A stretch of 64,000 nt of DNA, from positions 744,001 to 808,000 of the forward strand of contig MU008164.1 of assembly GCA_010909165.1 (NCBI GenBank), read 5' to 3'. Position 1 is the first letter of the stretch. Each line of letters opens with the position of its first letter. Source of the stretch: Anthoceros angustus. Its lineage: Eukaryota > Streptophyta > Anthocerotopsida > Anthocerotales > Anthocerotaceae. This document shows positions 10,602 through 21,789 of this stretch, one piece after another. Under the pieces are notes generated by a model. The model saw nothing but the letters and a program-made list of their open reading frames with translations, was not told the origin of the DNA and did no database searches. A program made the position numbers and the translations under genes.

Positions 10602-11625
10602 ATGGCGTCAACAAGCATGGAGACACGTCTAGTGGAGAAGTTTGGAGGCACAAACTTCACATTGTGGAAGTTGAAGCTGAAGATGCTTCTCATGTGAGTG
10701 AGGTGCTTTGGTCTTCAAGATCAATTGTAGGAAAACTAGGCATGGCGTCAACAAGCATGGAGACACGTCTAGTGGAAGTTTGGAGGCACAAACTTCACAT
10801 TGTGGAAGTTGAAGATGCTTCTCATCGAGGACCATGGAAGTTTGTCGACAATGGCTCAAGTGGACTCCGATGGACAGTGACAATGCCCACGTGGACAGAA
10901 GAAAGATGGAGAATGGACGATTCTCCTCAATGTGTCGACATACTCTCAATTGAGTGAGTGTGCAACATCAAAAGCGGCGTGGGCGACCCTGCAACACGTA
11001 TGAGAAGAAGAGCTTGGTGAATGAGATGTTGTTGGAGCAACAATTTGCCAACTTCAAGATGGTTGGGGGTGACACCATTCAACAACACGTCAACAAGTTG
11101 AAGAACTTGGTGGATCAAATGAAGGCGGGACGTCAAACCTTGAAAGAAAGGTTATCGTGGTGTTGCTTGTAGCTTACCATCCGCATACAAGCAATTTGTG
11201 TTGGCCTTTAGAGTAGCGATGCGTCAAGCGACCAACCAACGCGTTGGATGAGGTGGTTGGGTTGCTCCTACAAGAGGAGCTGGAGAATTCCTTCAAGAAG
11301 AAGAGAATGGAGACTCGGTGCTCTTCTCAAGAAGGGAACAACACGTGGGAAGACTTCACAAGCCAACTCAAGAAGGATCAAGGAGAAAGGTGCGAAGAAA
11401 AGGTGTGGGGTGCCATTATTGCAAAAGCCTAATCACTATGCCAAGGATTGTAGGACAAGGTTGGTGACTTGAAGAAGAAGGGAAAGGAGTCACAAGCCAA
11501 TCAAGTGAGTGAGAAGGAAGAACATCTTTCGTTGTCTCAAGTAGAAAATCGACACTCCCATCAAAGAAGGATGAGAGTTTGTACTCGACTGGAGCATCTC
11601 AACACTTCACCTACAACCTTGGTTC
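10602..11625 (+). pseudogene. Copia B gag and protease region, broken
   Basis: The gag N-terminus starts at 10602 (MASTSMETRLVEKFGG, then FTLWKLKLKMLL). A segment of about 135 bp containing this start (about 10556-10694) is repeated in tandem at about 10695-10830. The gag body follows (FANFKMVGGDTIQQHVN, LKNLVDQMKAG), then a zinc knuckle near 11405-11460 (CHYCK-type, NHYAKDCRTR) and the protease GASQHFTYN near 11590. Several frameshifts separate these pieces. The protease is truncated at about 11628 by an inverted family A fragment. Confidence 0.8.
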
Positions 11626-11628
11626 TCT

Positions 11629-11716
11629 AGGATGCGAACTCAAAATTGAAATCAGGGCCTATAGCGTTCTTCACCTGTGATGGATCGATCACGATCGCTC
11701 GATGCCGAATCTAAGT
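11629..11716 (-). repeat. 88 bp inverted fragment of copia A inside copia B
   Basis: Reverse complement of about 17405-17500 in family A leader/gag sequence (CTCAAAATTGAA ... GCCTATAGCGTTCTTCACC), with several indels. It interrupts family B protease and is followed by a second start of family B leader and gag. Confidence 0.7.
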
Positions 11717-12072
11717 CAAGTCCTATTGCATTAGCCTAGAGCTTGTGAGAACTTGTGCAATTGGAAAGGTCTTGATACTAATCTTGTAGTGCATGTGGTG
11801 AGGTGCTTTGGTCTTCAAGATCAATTGTAGGAAAACTAGGCATGGCGTCAACAAGCATGGAGACACGTCTAGTGGAAGTTTGGGCACAAACTTCACATTG
11901 TGGAAGTTGAAGCTGAAGATGCTTCTCATCATGGTGAGGTGCTTTGGTCTTCAAGATCAATTGTAGGAAAACTAGGCATGGCAACAAGCATGGAGACACG
12001 TCTAGTGGAAGTTTGGAGGCACAAACTTCACATTGTGGAAGTTGAAGCTGAAGATGCTTCTCATCGAGGACC
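11717..12072 (+). pseudogene. Second and third repeats of the copia B gag start
   Basis: The leader and gag N-terminus of family B recur here twice in tandem (about 11800-11935 and 11936-12072), each with the METRLVEVWRHKLH version in which the gag frame is shifted. They are the same segment of about 135 bp that is duplicated at 10556-10830, so the gag start exists four times in 1.5 kb. Confidence 0.75.
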
Positions 12073-12640
12073 ATGGAGTTTTCGACAATGGCCTCGTCTG
12101 GACAAGTCACATTGATGGACATGGAAGTCGACAATGGCCTCATCGTGGACCAGATGACTTGGGAAATCACTCCTCTACCCCAAGGAAGGAAGTGCATAGG
12201 ATCCAAATGGGTGTTCAAGATCAAGCACAAATGGGAGCATAGAGCGATACAAAGCAAGGCTGGTGGGGAAGGGATATACACAAGTGCCGGTATTGACTAC
12301 ACACTTTCTCCCTTGCTAAGATAACATCCATTCGTATACTCTTAGCAATAGCTACCATGGATGGAGATACATCACATGGATGTCCAAACTGCTTCTCAAT
12401 GGAGATTTGGAAGAAGAGATCTACATGAACCAACGGAAGGGTATGAAGTGCCGGAAAGTGAGGTATGTAAATTGCTAAAGGCACTCTATGGTCTTAAGCA
12501 ATGCACTTACGGTATGTTAAGATTGACAAGTTCTTCCAAGCTAGAGGTTTCAAGAAAACCAATGGAGATTGGAACATCTATGTGAAGAGAGTAGAGTCCA
12601 TGATGATCATTCTTTTCTATGTGGATGACACTCTCAATTG
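12073..12640 (+). pseudogene. Copia B reverse transcriptase fragment, out of order
   Basis: RT N-terminal motifs appear here before the integrase: LPQGRKCIGSKWVFKIK, a degenerate GIDYTLSP segment, EIHHMDVQTA, DLHEPTEGYEVPESEVC, LLKALYGLKQ, and FYVDDT near 12620. Homologous RT pieces at 8680-8925 and 15740-16075 show the expected continuation. The position upstream of integrase shows internal rearrangement. Confidence 0.8.
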
Positions 12641-13560
12641 GTGTGCAACATCAAAAGCGGCGTGGGCGACCTCTCCAGCGTATGAGAAGAAGAGCTTGGT
12701 GAATGAGATGTTGTTTTCATGAGGTTGTGGAACCTAACAAAGGAGTGGGAGCAACGCAAGTTGTCATCAAGGAGTTGAAGGAGCGTGAAGAAGCACAAGA
12801 CTTGGTTCTTGAGCAACCTACTCTTGAGCATGCTCAACTGTTCTCGAGCATGAGCAACCTCTACCACAAGGTGATATAGAAGGTGGAGAAGCCCGGATAT
12901 CGAGGATGATGAAGAGGAGCGAGATCAAGAATCCAAGAGGAGCTGGAGAATTCCTTCAAGAAGAGAATGGAGACTCGGTGCTCTTCTCAAAGAAGGGAAC
13001 AACACGTGGGAAGACTTCACAAGCCAACGAAGAAGGATCGAAGGAGAAGGTGCGAAGAAAAGGTGTGGGGTTGCCATTATTGCAAAAGCCTAATCACTAT
13101 GCCAAGGATTGTAGGACAAGGTTGGTGACTTGAAGAAGAAGGGAAAGGAGTCACAAGCCAATCAAGTGAGTGAGAAGGAAGAACATCTTTCGTTGTCTCA
13201 ACCGTAGAAAAAACTCTCCATCAAAGAAGGATGAGAGTTTGTACCTCGACTGGAGCATCTCAACACTTCACCTACAACCGGCCTTGGTTCTCAAGCTATG
13301 AAGAAATGCGGGGCATAAAGTGGCGCTTGGAGACAATAGGTCACACGAGATCAAAGGAAGAGGTGTGATTAAAGTTCAACTCCACGGAGGACCATCCAAA
13401 GGTACAATCAAGGATGTACACCATGTGCTTGCGAAGAATCTTCTTTCAATGCAAGAATCACGACCACAGGAATGAGATTGTGTTCAACTCGAGGATGTCG
13501 ATCCAACCCGAGCAACGGAATCACCTAATGTCAAGGTGATAGCTCGAGGTGTTCGGAAGG
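12641..13560 (+). pseudogene. Shuffled copia B gag, integrase-tail and protease pieces
   Basis: Short segments are joined end to end: gag (12641-12715), integrase C-terminal linker (12716-12940, same as 14450-14680), gag zinc-knuckle region (12941-13200) and protease (GASQHFTYNRPWFSSYEEM, 13250-13320), followed by protease C-terminal sequence. Each switch occurs where the two joined sequences share a short run of bases. None of the pieces keeps an open frame of domain length. Confidence 0.7.
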
Positions 13561-14700
13561 CAATCTCTATAAGTTGTGTGCTTCCATAGGTGATCAACAA
13601 GCTTGCACATTTGTGTCAAGCTCGCCTAAACACGGGTCAATAGATTTGTGGCATCAACGCTTGGGGCACACTGGAGTGGACAACATCAAGATGATGAAGA
13701 ATCAACAAATGGTGACCGGCTTGGATTTGAAAGAGATTGGTGAGCGGTGTGCCAAGGGTGCATAATGGGAAAGCTTCACCAACCAAGTTCCCAAGGATTG
13801 GGCGTCGGCGGCAAAGGCGTTGGAACTTGTACACACGATGTGTGGACCAATGAAGAACCCTACCCATGGAGGAGCCGCTACATTCTAGTGTTTGTGGATG
13901 ACTTCACAAGGAGGAGTTGGACATACCTTTTGAAGGAGAAGTCCAAGTGTTCAAGACATTCAAGGAGTGGAAAGCCTTGGTGGAGAAGCGGAGAATGCCT
14001 CAAGACTCGAGGAGTGACAATGGAGGAGAATACATCTCTTCTCAATTCAAAAGCTTTTGCAAGGAGCATGGCATTCGGAGGCAACTAACAATTCCTCACA
14101 CAGGAGCAAAATGGAGTGGCGGGCGCAAGCTAAGGAGCCTAGTGGAGGCGGCCAAGTGCATGCTCCATCAAAGTGGGTTGGAGGTACGTTTTGGGAGAGG
14201 GTTGCTGACAACTCATGTTTTGAATAGAGTTCCAACCAAGGTACGGAATGACCGGAGGCATGGTGCAGTGTCAAACCTAACGTGAGTCATTTTAGGATCT
14301 TTGGTTACGGTTTATGCTCATGTTCCAAAGCAAAACCGAACCAAGTGGGATCCTAAAGGCATCCGATGCATCATGCTTGGGTATTGGATGAGGTAAAGGG
14401 TATAGATTATACAACCCTACAACCAAGAAAATCATTTTCGAGGATGTTGTTTTCATGAGGTTGTGGAACCTAACAAAGGAGTGGGAGCAACGCAAGTTGT
14501 CATCAAGGAGTTGAAGGAGCGTGAAGAAGCACAAGACTTGGTTCTTGAGCAACCTACTCTTGAGCATGCTCAACTGTTCTGAGCATGAGCAACCTCTACC
14601 ACAAGGTGATATAGAAGGTGGAGAAGCCCGGATATCGAGGATGATGAAGAGGAGGCGAGATCGAAGAATCCAAGAGGAGCCGCCGAGGATCGAGATCATC
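13561..14700 (+). pseudogene. Copia B GAG-pre-integrase and integrase
   Basis: Best integrase copy of family B. GAG-pre-integrase has DLWHQRLGHTGVDNIKMM (13640-13690) and a Cys-x-x-Cys-like ERCAKGA end. The core has [18 protein letters not shown] (13880), [12 protein letters not shown] (14010) and [15 protein letters not shown]-terminal linker follows. Frame changes at about 13800, 13960 and 14110 prevent a full product. Family B coding stops at about 14700, where family A leader sequence is joined. Confidence 0.8.
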
Positions 14701-14702
14701 AA

Positions 14703-15050
14703 GGCGTGTCTTGCACCACGGCATCTCGTTCGGGCGTCGACAAGCGAGAAAGGAAAGTGAAGTCCTTTCATGCCGTGCTAAGGTGCGTGAACTTGAGATT
14801 TGGTTGAGAGCCTCACCGCCAGTATCACGCAACTCTACCTCCGATGTCGGACCCATCGAACTCCAAGCGCATGCGGTTGTGGAGCTTCGCTTGTTGCAGC
14901 AAGCGACCCCTGATGTCTGTTTGAGTTGGATGTGATGCCGCCTAGGACACGTCCGGATCCTCCTGAAGAAGAGGACTTGACTTAGATTCGGCGGCATCGT
15001 GCCTCGTCACACATGGGCGCTCGTGCCGATTGCCTAGTGGCTCGATACCA
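14703..15050 (+). repeat. Copy of copia A leader (direct, then inverted)
   Basis: 14703-14995 matches 17110-17410 of family A in direct orientation (GAGAAAGGAAAGTGAAGTCC and the following block). From about 15000 it reads as the reverse complement of 16846-16910, including the complement of the family A primer site (GGCTCGATACCA at 15040-15051). This is the left entry into the inverted repeat described next. Confidence 0.75.
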
Positions 15051-15739
15051 TAAAGCGCGGTGTGGATCATTCAAGGGGGGTGCGAAACATGAGCGGAAAA
15101 TGAAAAGCAGTTATTTAGTTCATGGGAAAATCAAGCATATATACAGTTGTGTAAGTGGTTATAAGCATTGTAAAACCACTAGCATATAGTCAACCTAACT
15201 TTAGATGACTTAACTATTTCATTAGCTTCCTTGGCAGATCCCATCTCCTCTAACAAGTTACCATATATCGCCTCCATGACCGCGAGCATGTTGCCTATAT
15301 TCGCTCGTAGAGGATAGAGCCACGATGGGTTGTCTCCTACTATTCCATGAAATGGCTCCCCATTCGGCATAAGCCGCATATCCGTCGTAGACTTGCGACT
15401 ATCAACATCTCACCCGATCGAATCACAATATCCTACCGGACTTCTTATGCTCTTGATACACCAAATTCCAATGCTTTGTACCACTCAAGTACCTCATTAT
15501 CCTCTTCACGGCTTGAAAGCTACTTTGTCAGGTTAGCCATAAATTGACTTGCAACTCCCTTGCCTGCAATGGCCTTGTCCTGTAGATAAATAGGTGAGGC
15601 ATCCAACCTGCTTGATAGAGAGTTTTATCTACCTTCTCCTTCTTGTTGTAGGACTCATCTCCTTTGAGAGCTTCTCATTAAGCACCATTGGTGTCTTCTT
15701 ACTCTTGCATTCAAAAGCGCTTGAGGACATTCTCAACAT

Positions 15740-16075
15740 GTCCTTTGGCTCAAAGAGATCTACATGAACCAACGGAAGGAATGAAGTGCGGGGAAAGTGA
15801 GGTATGTAAATTGCTAAAGGCACTATGGTCTTAAGCAATGCACTTACCGGTATGTTAAGATTGACAAGTTCTTCCAAGCTAGAGGTTTTAAGAAAACCAA
15901 TGGAGATTGGAACATCTATGTGAAGAGAGTAGGAGAGTCCATGATGATCATTGTCTATGTGGATGATCTAATCCTTGTTTGCAATGATTTGGAGCTCTTA
16001 GAGAGTACGAAGAAGAGTCTTAATGATAGTTTTGATATGAGGGATCTAGGTGAACTTCATTACTTTCTAGGATAG
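15740..16075 (+). pseudogene. Copia B reverse transcriptase with YVDD box
   Basis: Plus-strand reading gives IYMNQ, LLKA, FFQARGF, DWNIYVKRV, MIIVYVDDLILVCND and MRDLGELHYFLG. These are the RT palm and thumb motifs of copia, including the catalytic YVDD. It is broken by indels near 15780 and 15820 and ends at the fold-back point at about 16070. Confidence 0.85.
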
Positions 16076-16150
16076 AAGTAATGAAGTTCACCTAGATCCC
16101 TCATATCAAAACTATCATTAAGACTCTTCGTGCTCTAAGAGCTTCCAAAT
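15991..16150. repeat. Tight hairpin: RT sequence folding back on itself
   Basis: 15991-16064 and 16074-16150 are reverse complements, separated by only about 10 bases (TCTAGGATAG). The inner 44 bases of each arm match exactly as far as I can read. The coding strand of RT simply turns round at 16070. Confidence 0.9.
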
Positions 16151-16655
16151 GCAAGAGTGCAAGCACAGAAGACACCAATGGTGCTTAATGAGAAGCTCTC
16201 AAAGGAGATGAGTCCTACAATCAAGAAGAGAAGGAGAAGGTAGATAAAACTCTCTATCGCAGTTGTTGGATGCCTCACCTATTTATCTACAGGACAAGGC
16301 GACATTGCGAGGCGTGGAGTTGCAAGTCAATTTATGGCTAACCGGACAACAGCTTTCAAGCCGTGAAGAGGATAATGAGGTACTTGAGTGGTACAAAGCA
16401 TTGGAATTTGGTGTATCAAGAGCATCGAAGTCCGAGTGGTAGGATATTGTGATTCGATCGGTGAGATGTTGATAGTCGCAAGTCTACGATTGGATATGCG
16501 TTTATCTTTGAATGGGAGCCATTTCATGGAATAGTAGGAGACAACCCATCGTGGCTCTATCCTCTGAGCGAATATATGGCAACATGCTCTGCGGTCATGG
16601 AGGCGATATGGTTGCGTAACTTGTTAGAGGAGATGGGATTCAAGCAGAAGGAAGC
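16150..16655 (+). pseudogene. Copia B RNase H, part before the family A insertion
   Basis: Reads NEKLSKEMSPT, then YLSGTKHWNLVYQ and an EAIWLRNLLEEMGFKQKEA end at the GAAGC target site (16651-16655). The rest of the domain resumes at 23001. It has frameshifts in the YCDSDWA region. The uninterrupted relative at 25219-25755 shows the natural continuation. Confidence 0.8.
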
Positions 16656-16845
16656 TAATGAAATAGTTAAGTCATCTAAAGTTAGGTTGACTATATGCTA
16701 GTGGTTTTATGAACAGTTATAACCACTTACACAACTTGCGTATATATGCTTGATTTTCCCATGAACTAAATAACTGCTTTTCATTTTACGCGCTCATGTG
16801 CTTGCCGCACCCGCCGTGCCCCTTGAATGATCCACACTCGCTTTA
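16656..16845 (+). repeat. 5' LTR of copia A
   Basis: 190 bp, starting TAATGAAATAGTTAAG and ending CACACTCGCTTTA. It does not have canonical TG...CA ends. The boundaries are fixed by the GAAGC duplication and by the primer site at 16846-16857. Confidence 0.88.
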
Positions 16846-16857
16846 TGGTATCGAGCC
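16846..16857 (+). other. Primer-binding site of copia A
   Basis: TGGTATCGAGCC directly abuts the LTR and resembles the initiator Met-tRNA site TGGTATCAGAGCC with one base missing. Confidence 0.8.
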
Positions 16858-17681
16858 ACTAGGCAATCGTACGAGCGCCCATGTGTGAGGCACGATGCCT
16901 AAGAGAGGATTGCCTCACGTGCGCCTAGGCGGAAGGTCAACATAGAAGTTGATCACTTTCCCTCACCGTAACCGGTTTTTCCGCACAACTTGCCTGGAGA
17001 ATAATCATCATTCCGTGTCCCGGCAATCTTCACCAAGGCTTCCAGCCCGTGCAACCAGTTCTAGGCGCAGTGTGAGCCCATCACCCTCCATCGGCAGAAT
17101 CAAGACGGCGTGTACTGCACCAGCCACGGCATCTCGTTCGAGGCGGCGTCCTGACAAACAGAGAAAGGAAAGTGAAGTCCTTTCATGCCGTGCTAAGGTG
17201 CGTGAACTTCAGGATTTGGTTGAGAGCCTCACCGCCGGTATCACGCAACTCTACCTCCGATGTCGACCCATCGAACTCCAAGCACATGCGGTTTGTGGAG
17301 CTTGACCGCTTGTTGCGCAAGCGACCCCCACCGATGTCCTGTTTGAGTTGGATGTGATGCCGCCTAGGACACGTCGGATCCTCCTCAAGAAGAGGACTTG
17401 ACTTAGATTCGGCGGCATCGTGGCGGATCGGATCCCGATCCACGTGGTGAAGAACGCTATAGGCGTCCGGTTCAATTTTGAGTTCGGGCATCCTAGAGAA
17501 CCACGAAGGTGCTCGTGAAGGGCCACGAGGAGGTTTTGGCTATACCCCGTGGTTCCTTTGGGGAGCAGACACCTTTGATCTCCTCGAGCAATGTAACACG
17601 CCCAACCACAACTGGAGGGACGGAGAGCACGCTCAATCCTCATAACTTCCACATCGCCTCGACGGGGCATCCACCTCAACT

Positions 17682-18540
17682 ATGGCCTGCTCTTCCTCAA
17701 CCCGCCTTGAAGATCGATTTGAGGACAAGGATCGTTTCAATGGAAACGACTACAACACCTGGTCATTGAGATTGACCCGGATATTTGAGGAAAATGAGTT
17801 GATGTCGGTGGTAGATGGAAGTGAAGTATGCCCGGTAGCAGTACAAATGCAGCAGACGTTCTCGATGGAAACGAAGGGACGGAGAGCACGCTCAATCCTC
17901 ATAGCTTCTCTTGGCGAAACATGATGCCTCACACCTTGGGTGCTACCACCGCACTGGTGGCATAGTTTCGATTTACAAGGATAAGAGTAATGCATCCGGT
18001 GTTTGCACAGGACTTCTTTGGCATGAGGATGAGGGACAACGAATCCGTTGAATCCTATATTAACCGCTTGACGCACGAGCTACCTTGGCATCTTGTGGCA
18101 CAACCCTTACAGAGGAACAAGCGGGACCCGATCTGTTAGCTTCACTTCCGCAGCTACCATTTTATGAGTTCACAGTTCGCTCGTGCATCCTCTCGCCGCT
18201 GACCGCTCCCCGCCAATCTGGACCAATAGGGGCTTTGCTAGTAAGAGCGCACTAAGGGTTTTCATAAGGGAAAGGAGACTTCCCAACAACATTTTAGTTC
18301 GAGAGTTCTATTTTCCGCCGAGGCGAGGGAGCTTTCGTGGACGTGGTCGTGGAGGACAAGGTCGAGGGGCTATTCCACTGACCAAATCTCCAAAGGAAGA
18401 CTTTACTTGTAATCGTGTAAGATCCCGGGACATTTTGAGAAGGATCAGGAAGAAGCGTCTTTGGAGAGCCACGCAAGGATGGATCGCTCCGAATCCAACC
18501 TAGCCACAAGCCATCAACAACGGCTAAGTCACCTTCCATT
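17682..18540 (+). pseudogene. Copia A gag with zinc knuckle
   Basis: Begins ATGGCCTGCTCTTCC at 17682 (MACSSSTRLEDRF, then FNGNDYNTWSLRL, a UBN2-type gag start). It runs open for 80 codons, then shifts. The nucleocapsid end at 18320-18480 has FRGRGRGGQGRG followed by a CNRC-type knuckle (EDFTCN, then HFEKD-like residues in another frame). 16858-17681 is leader with no clear gene. 17110-17410 of the leader is duplicated at 14703-14995. Confidence 0.75.
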
Positions 18541-18559
18541 CTTGCCGCTTTGTTTAGCT

Positions 18560-20110
18560 TGGTTCAAATTCGATGACATGTGGTTTTGGACTCGGGGCTA
18601 CTAGCCACATTTGTTACGATAGGCGTGCTTTCCATGAGTTCTTACCACGATAGTCGTGATTCGTCTTATTAGGTGATGATAGTGGTCTCCCATTAAAGGT
18701 TCAGCTCACCACCCGAGCCTAATTCCATCACGATGATTCTCACAGTGTCCTGTTTGTCCAGCCATGACTAAAAATCTAATGTCATTAAGCTTTCGAGAAC
18801 ATTCTGTAGAATTTGTTTTGATCATTCGTTGTTCCATTTCTAACATAGTATGGGATGAAATTTTCTCCTGGAACTCCTTTTAATGACTTGTATCTCTTGA
18901 ATGTCGGGACTCTTTCCCAAGCACCCATTTCAGTCAGTCTCCATCACTATCTCCCACATGTGGCATTGTCGTTTGGGACACGTCAATTTTCAGCGTTTGT
19001 CTTTGTTGGTGAATAACACGGTCTTTAGAGATTCCTGTCATTCTCATTTGATAACCATGCTTTTGCGATTCTCAAGTTAGCAAAGCCATTTCCCACCATT
19101 TAGAGATCGAACTTATCCGAGCACCGGTCTTCTCCACACAGTTCACGTGACCTTTGTGGCCCCATGTCCATCCTCCTTTGGGGTGCCCAATATTTCTTGA
19201 CCTTCATTGACGAATGGGCGGATATTGTAAAGTATACGTGCTGCATAGCAAAAGTGACACTTTCACCTGTTTCCAAGATTTCGTCACTATGGCCCAACGA
19301 CAGACAGGCTGCAAACTCAAGATTTTGAGGTCAGACAATGGTGGAGAATACATTAGTCATGCCTTTTCAGACTTTTGTGCAACAGAGGGAGTTCTTCATC
19401 AGTTTACTGTACCATATACACCTGCCTAGAATGCGTTTGCTGAACGCAAAAATCGTACTTTACAAGAGGCCACTCTTTCTAGTTTGTCTTTTGCTGGACT
19501 GACTCGTGGCTACTGGGCAGAAGCCCTCGTTGCAGCTACTTATGTGCAGAATCGTCTCCCTACCAAAGAACTTGGGCTCATTACACCATATGAACGTTGG
19601 ACAGGCAAGAAGCCACGCATCACTCACTTGCGGATTTTTGGCAGCCCTGCATATGCCCTTGTACCTTCTCAGCTGCGACGTAAGCTCGACCCGAAGGCTG
19701 TTCGTCGAATTTTTGTTGGCTATGCTGAGGAAGTGAAGGGTTACAAGCTGTTTGATCCCAGTACTCGGCAAGTTACTTATTCCCGCAGTGTGATTTTCCA
19801 TGAGAATGCTTTACTTCGACGACATGACAGCTTGTTATCACCTTCTTATGTGTTGCCTCCTGCCACTATCCATGGTGTTGATGATGACGCTGATTTTGCT
19901 GATGATAAGGACACTGATGTTGCTGTCTTTGATTTTGAGGATACAACTCCTTCAGCTTCACGGGGGCACATCAACCAGCCAGAGTCACCTCAGCCATCAC
20001 AGTCTGTGTCATCTTCTTCTGAACCAGATGAGTCTACTTTACCTGCTGAGTTTGCTCCTGTTGATGAATCAGAGTGCTTGATCCTCCAAAGGCCTCTGAT
20101 TTACCTTTAG
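18560..20110 (+). pseudogene. Copia A protease and integrase
   Basis: Protease near 18570-18640 (LDSGATSHICYDRRAF in one frame after a shift). GAG-pre-integrase near 18960 (LWHCRLGHVNFQRL). Integrase core 19140-19440 with [31 protein letters not shown] and FTVPYTPA. Then an open stretch from 19484 to 20110 covering the integrase C-terminus (GYWAEALVAATYVQNRLP, GLITPYERWTGKKPR, RIFVGYAEEVKGYKLF) and an acidic linker. The last 208 codons are intact. Upstream frames are broken. Confidence 0.85.
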
Positions 20111-20229
20111 TTGCCACGATCCTCCTTCCGGGACACACCATCCTCACTGTCCTTGCGGTCTACTAGGTCTAGACCCCTCGCCATGAGTGGATGTAACCAC
20201 CATTTGTTCTTGGTGTAGCTTCCAAAACT

Positions 20230-21150
20230 CTTGTTCCAAACTTTAACACTTATGAGCCAACTAGTTACCTTGAAGCCATCACAGCCCGAGGCAGAATTCT
20301 GGAAGGAGTCCATACAGTCTGAATACAACTCTTTAATGGAAAATGGTACTTGGAAACTTGTAGACTTACCAAGGTCGTAAACCGGTAGCTTGTAAATGGG
20401 TCTTTAAAAGAAACTCAACACGGATGGCGGTGTTGGCGCTACAAATCTAGGTTAGTAGCTAAAGGATATAGCCAAGTTGCTGGGTTAGACTATAATGAGA
20501 CATTTGCGCCTGTGGTGAAGTCTACTTCAGTCAGAATATTGCTAACTCTAGCAGCCCATTTTGGTCTTCACGTTCACCAACTAGACGTTAAGACAGCATT
20601 TCTTAAGGGTACATTGGAAGAAGAGATTTACATGCATCAGCCTGAAGGTTTTGTTATAGACGAGGAGAAAGTTTGCCTATTGCTCAAGACACTTTATGGC
20701 CTGAAACAATCCAGAGCTTGGAATGAAACGCTTCATGCTCTGATAGAATTGGGTTTTACCCGCTTGGATCTTGATAGTCTGCTACATATTGTGGGATGGA
20801 GATGACTTTCTTATTATATCCGCTTATGTGACGACAACTTCCTTTTCAAGATTTTGGTGTTGATGGCGAATCAAAAGTGTTCTTTTATCTCGCTTTGACA
20901 TGACCGACCTTGGGCAACTTTGTTTTCTCTTGGTGTTCGATTCAGTTTCTCAAGATAGGCATACAGCTGAGTTGCATCAAGAGCACTTCGTCCTCGGCTA
21001 CTTGAAGTTCAACATGGGTGAGGCCTGTCAACACCTATGTCAACAAGTGAGAAGCTATCCAAGGAACATTGCCCAACTACACGGGAAGAGAAGGACTTGA
21101 TGGCCACTCGCCCATACAGGCGGTTGGTAGTCTTCTATATCTAGCATCTT
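20230..21150 (+). pseudogene. Copia A reverse transcriptase
   Basis: N-terminal motifs SYLEAI, WKESIQSEYNSL and NGTWKLV precede KGYSQVAGLDYNETFAPV near 20460. The open block 20512-20805 holds SVRILLTLAAHFGLHVHQLD, VKTAFLKGTLEEEIYMHQ and LLKTLYGLKQSRAWN. The YVDD box is lost in the frame-shifted stretch near 20790-20840. MTDLGQLCFLL at 20900 marks the following segment. Confidence 0.85.
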
Positions 21151-21159
21151 GGACAAGGT

Positions 21160-21785
21160 TGGATATATCCGGTCGTAAGCAATGTTTCTCAATTTTTAGA
21201 GAACCCGGAGAGGTGCCTGGGCAGCGTTAAGAGAATATTCCGTTATCTTAAGGGAACTCCTCGTTTAGGCTCAAGTATACCAAGCGGTCTTTGGATTGGA
21301 GCTAGTTGGATTTTGCGATGCGGATTGGGCTGGATCCGGATTCAAGAAGGAGCATAGTAGCTTATTGTAACTTTGTTGGGTGGCTCGGTGGTATCCTGGT
21401 CTAGCAAGAAGCTTACGACAATTTGTCTATCATCCACTGAAGCTAAATGCGAACCTTGTCTCAAGCTGCCCGTGAAGTCATTTAGTTACGTTCCTTTCTA
21501 CGTGGTCTTCGACCACTGGAGCTACAAGGTTGTGGTGTGACAACCAATCGGCTATAGCACTCACGAAGAACCCGGTTTTCACGCCCGCTCAAGCATATCG
21601 AAATCACATCATTTCATTAGACAAGCTTATGACAAAGGAGAGGTAGATGTTCGATATATTCCAACATGTGAGAATGTTGCGATGTCCCGACAAAAGCACT
21701 TCCAAAATTGTCGATCCGAAGCATATGGCAGCAGGGATCACCAAATATCACCTTCCTTGGAAAAGGGATAGCCCACTAGTCTACT
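21160..21785 (+). pseudogene. Copia A RNase H, degenerate
   Basis: Contains SVGSLLYLASW-like and RVFRYLKGTPRLG-like sequence near 21120-21270, SSTEAKC near 21440, WCDNQSAIALTKNPVF near 21540 and YIPTCENV near 21660 in several frames. The inverted copy at 3312-3770 keeps a longer open frame, so part of the damage here is local. Confidence 0.75.
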
Positions 21786-21789
21786 CCTC

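Larger units (their letters stand above)
15000..16900. repeat. Large inverted repeat spanning the A/B junction
   Basis: The left arm, about 15000-15735, is the reverse complement of about 16150-16900. Each arm contains family A LTR (inverted at 15051-15224, direct at 16656-16845), the GAAGC insertion site, and family B RNase H. The 15740-16075 spacer holds direct family B RT. The arms differ by small indels. Since both arms contain the nested junction, the fold-back arose after A inserted into B. Confidence 0.85.
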
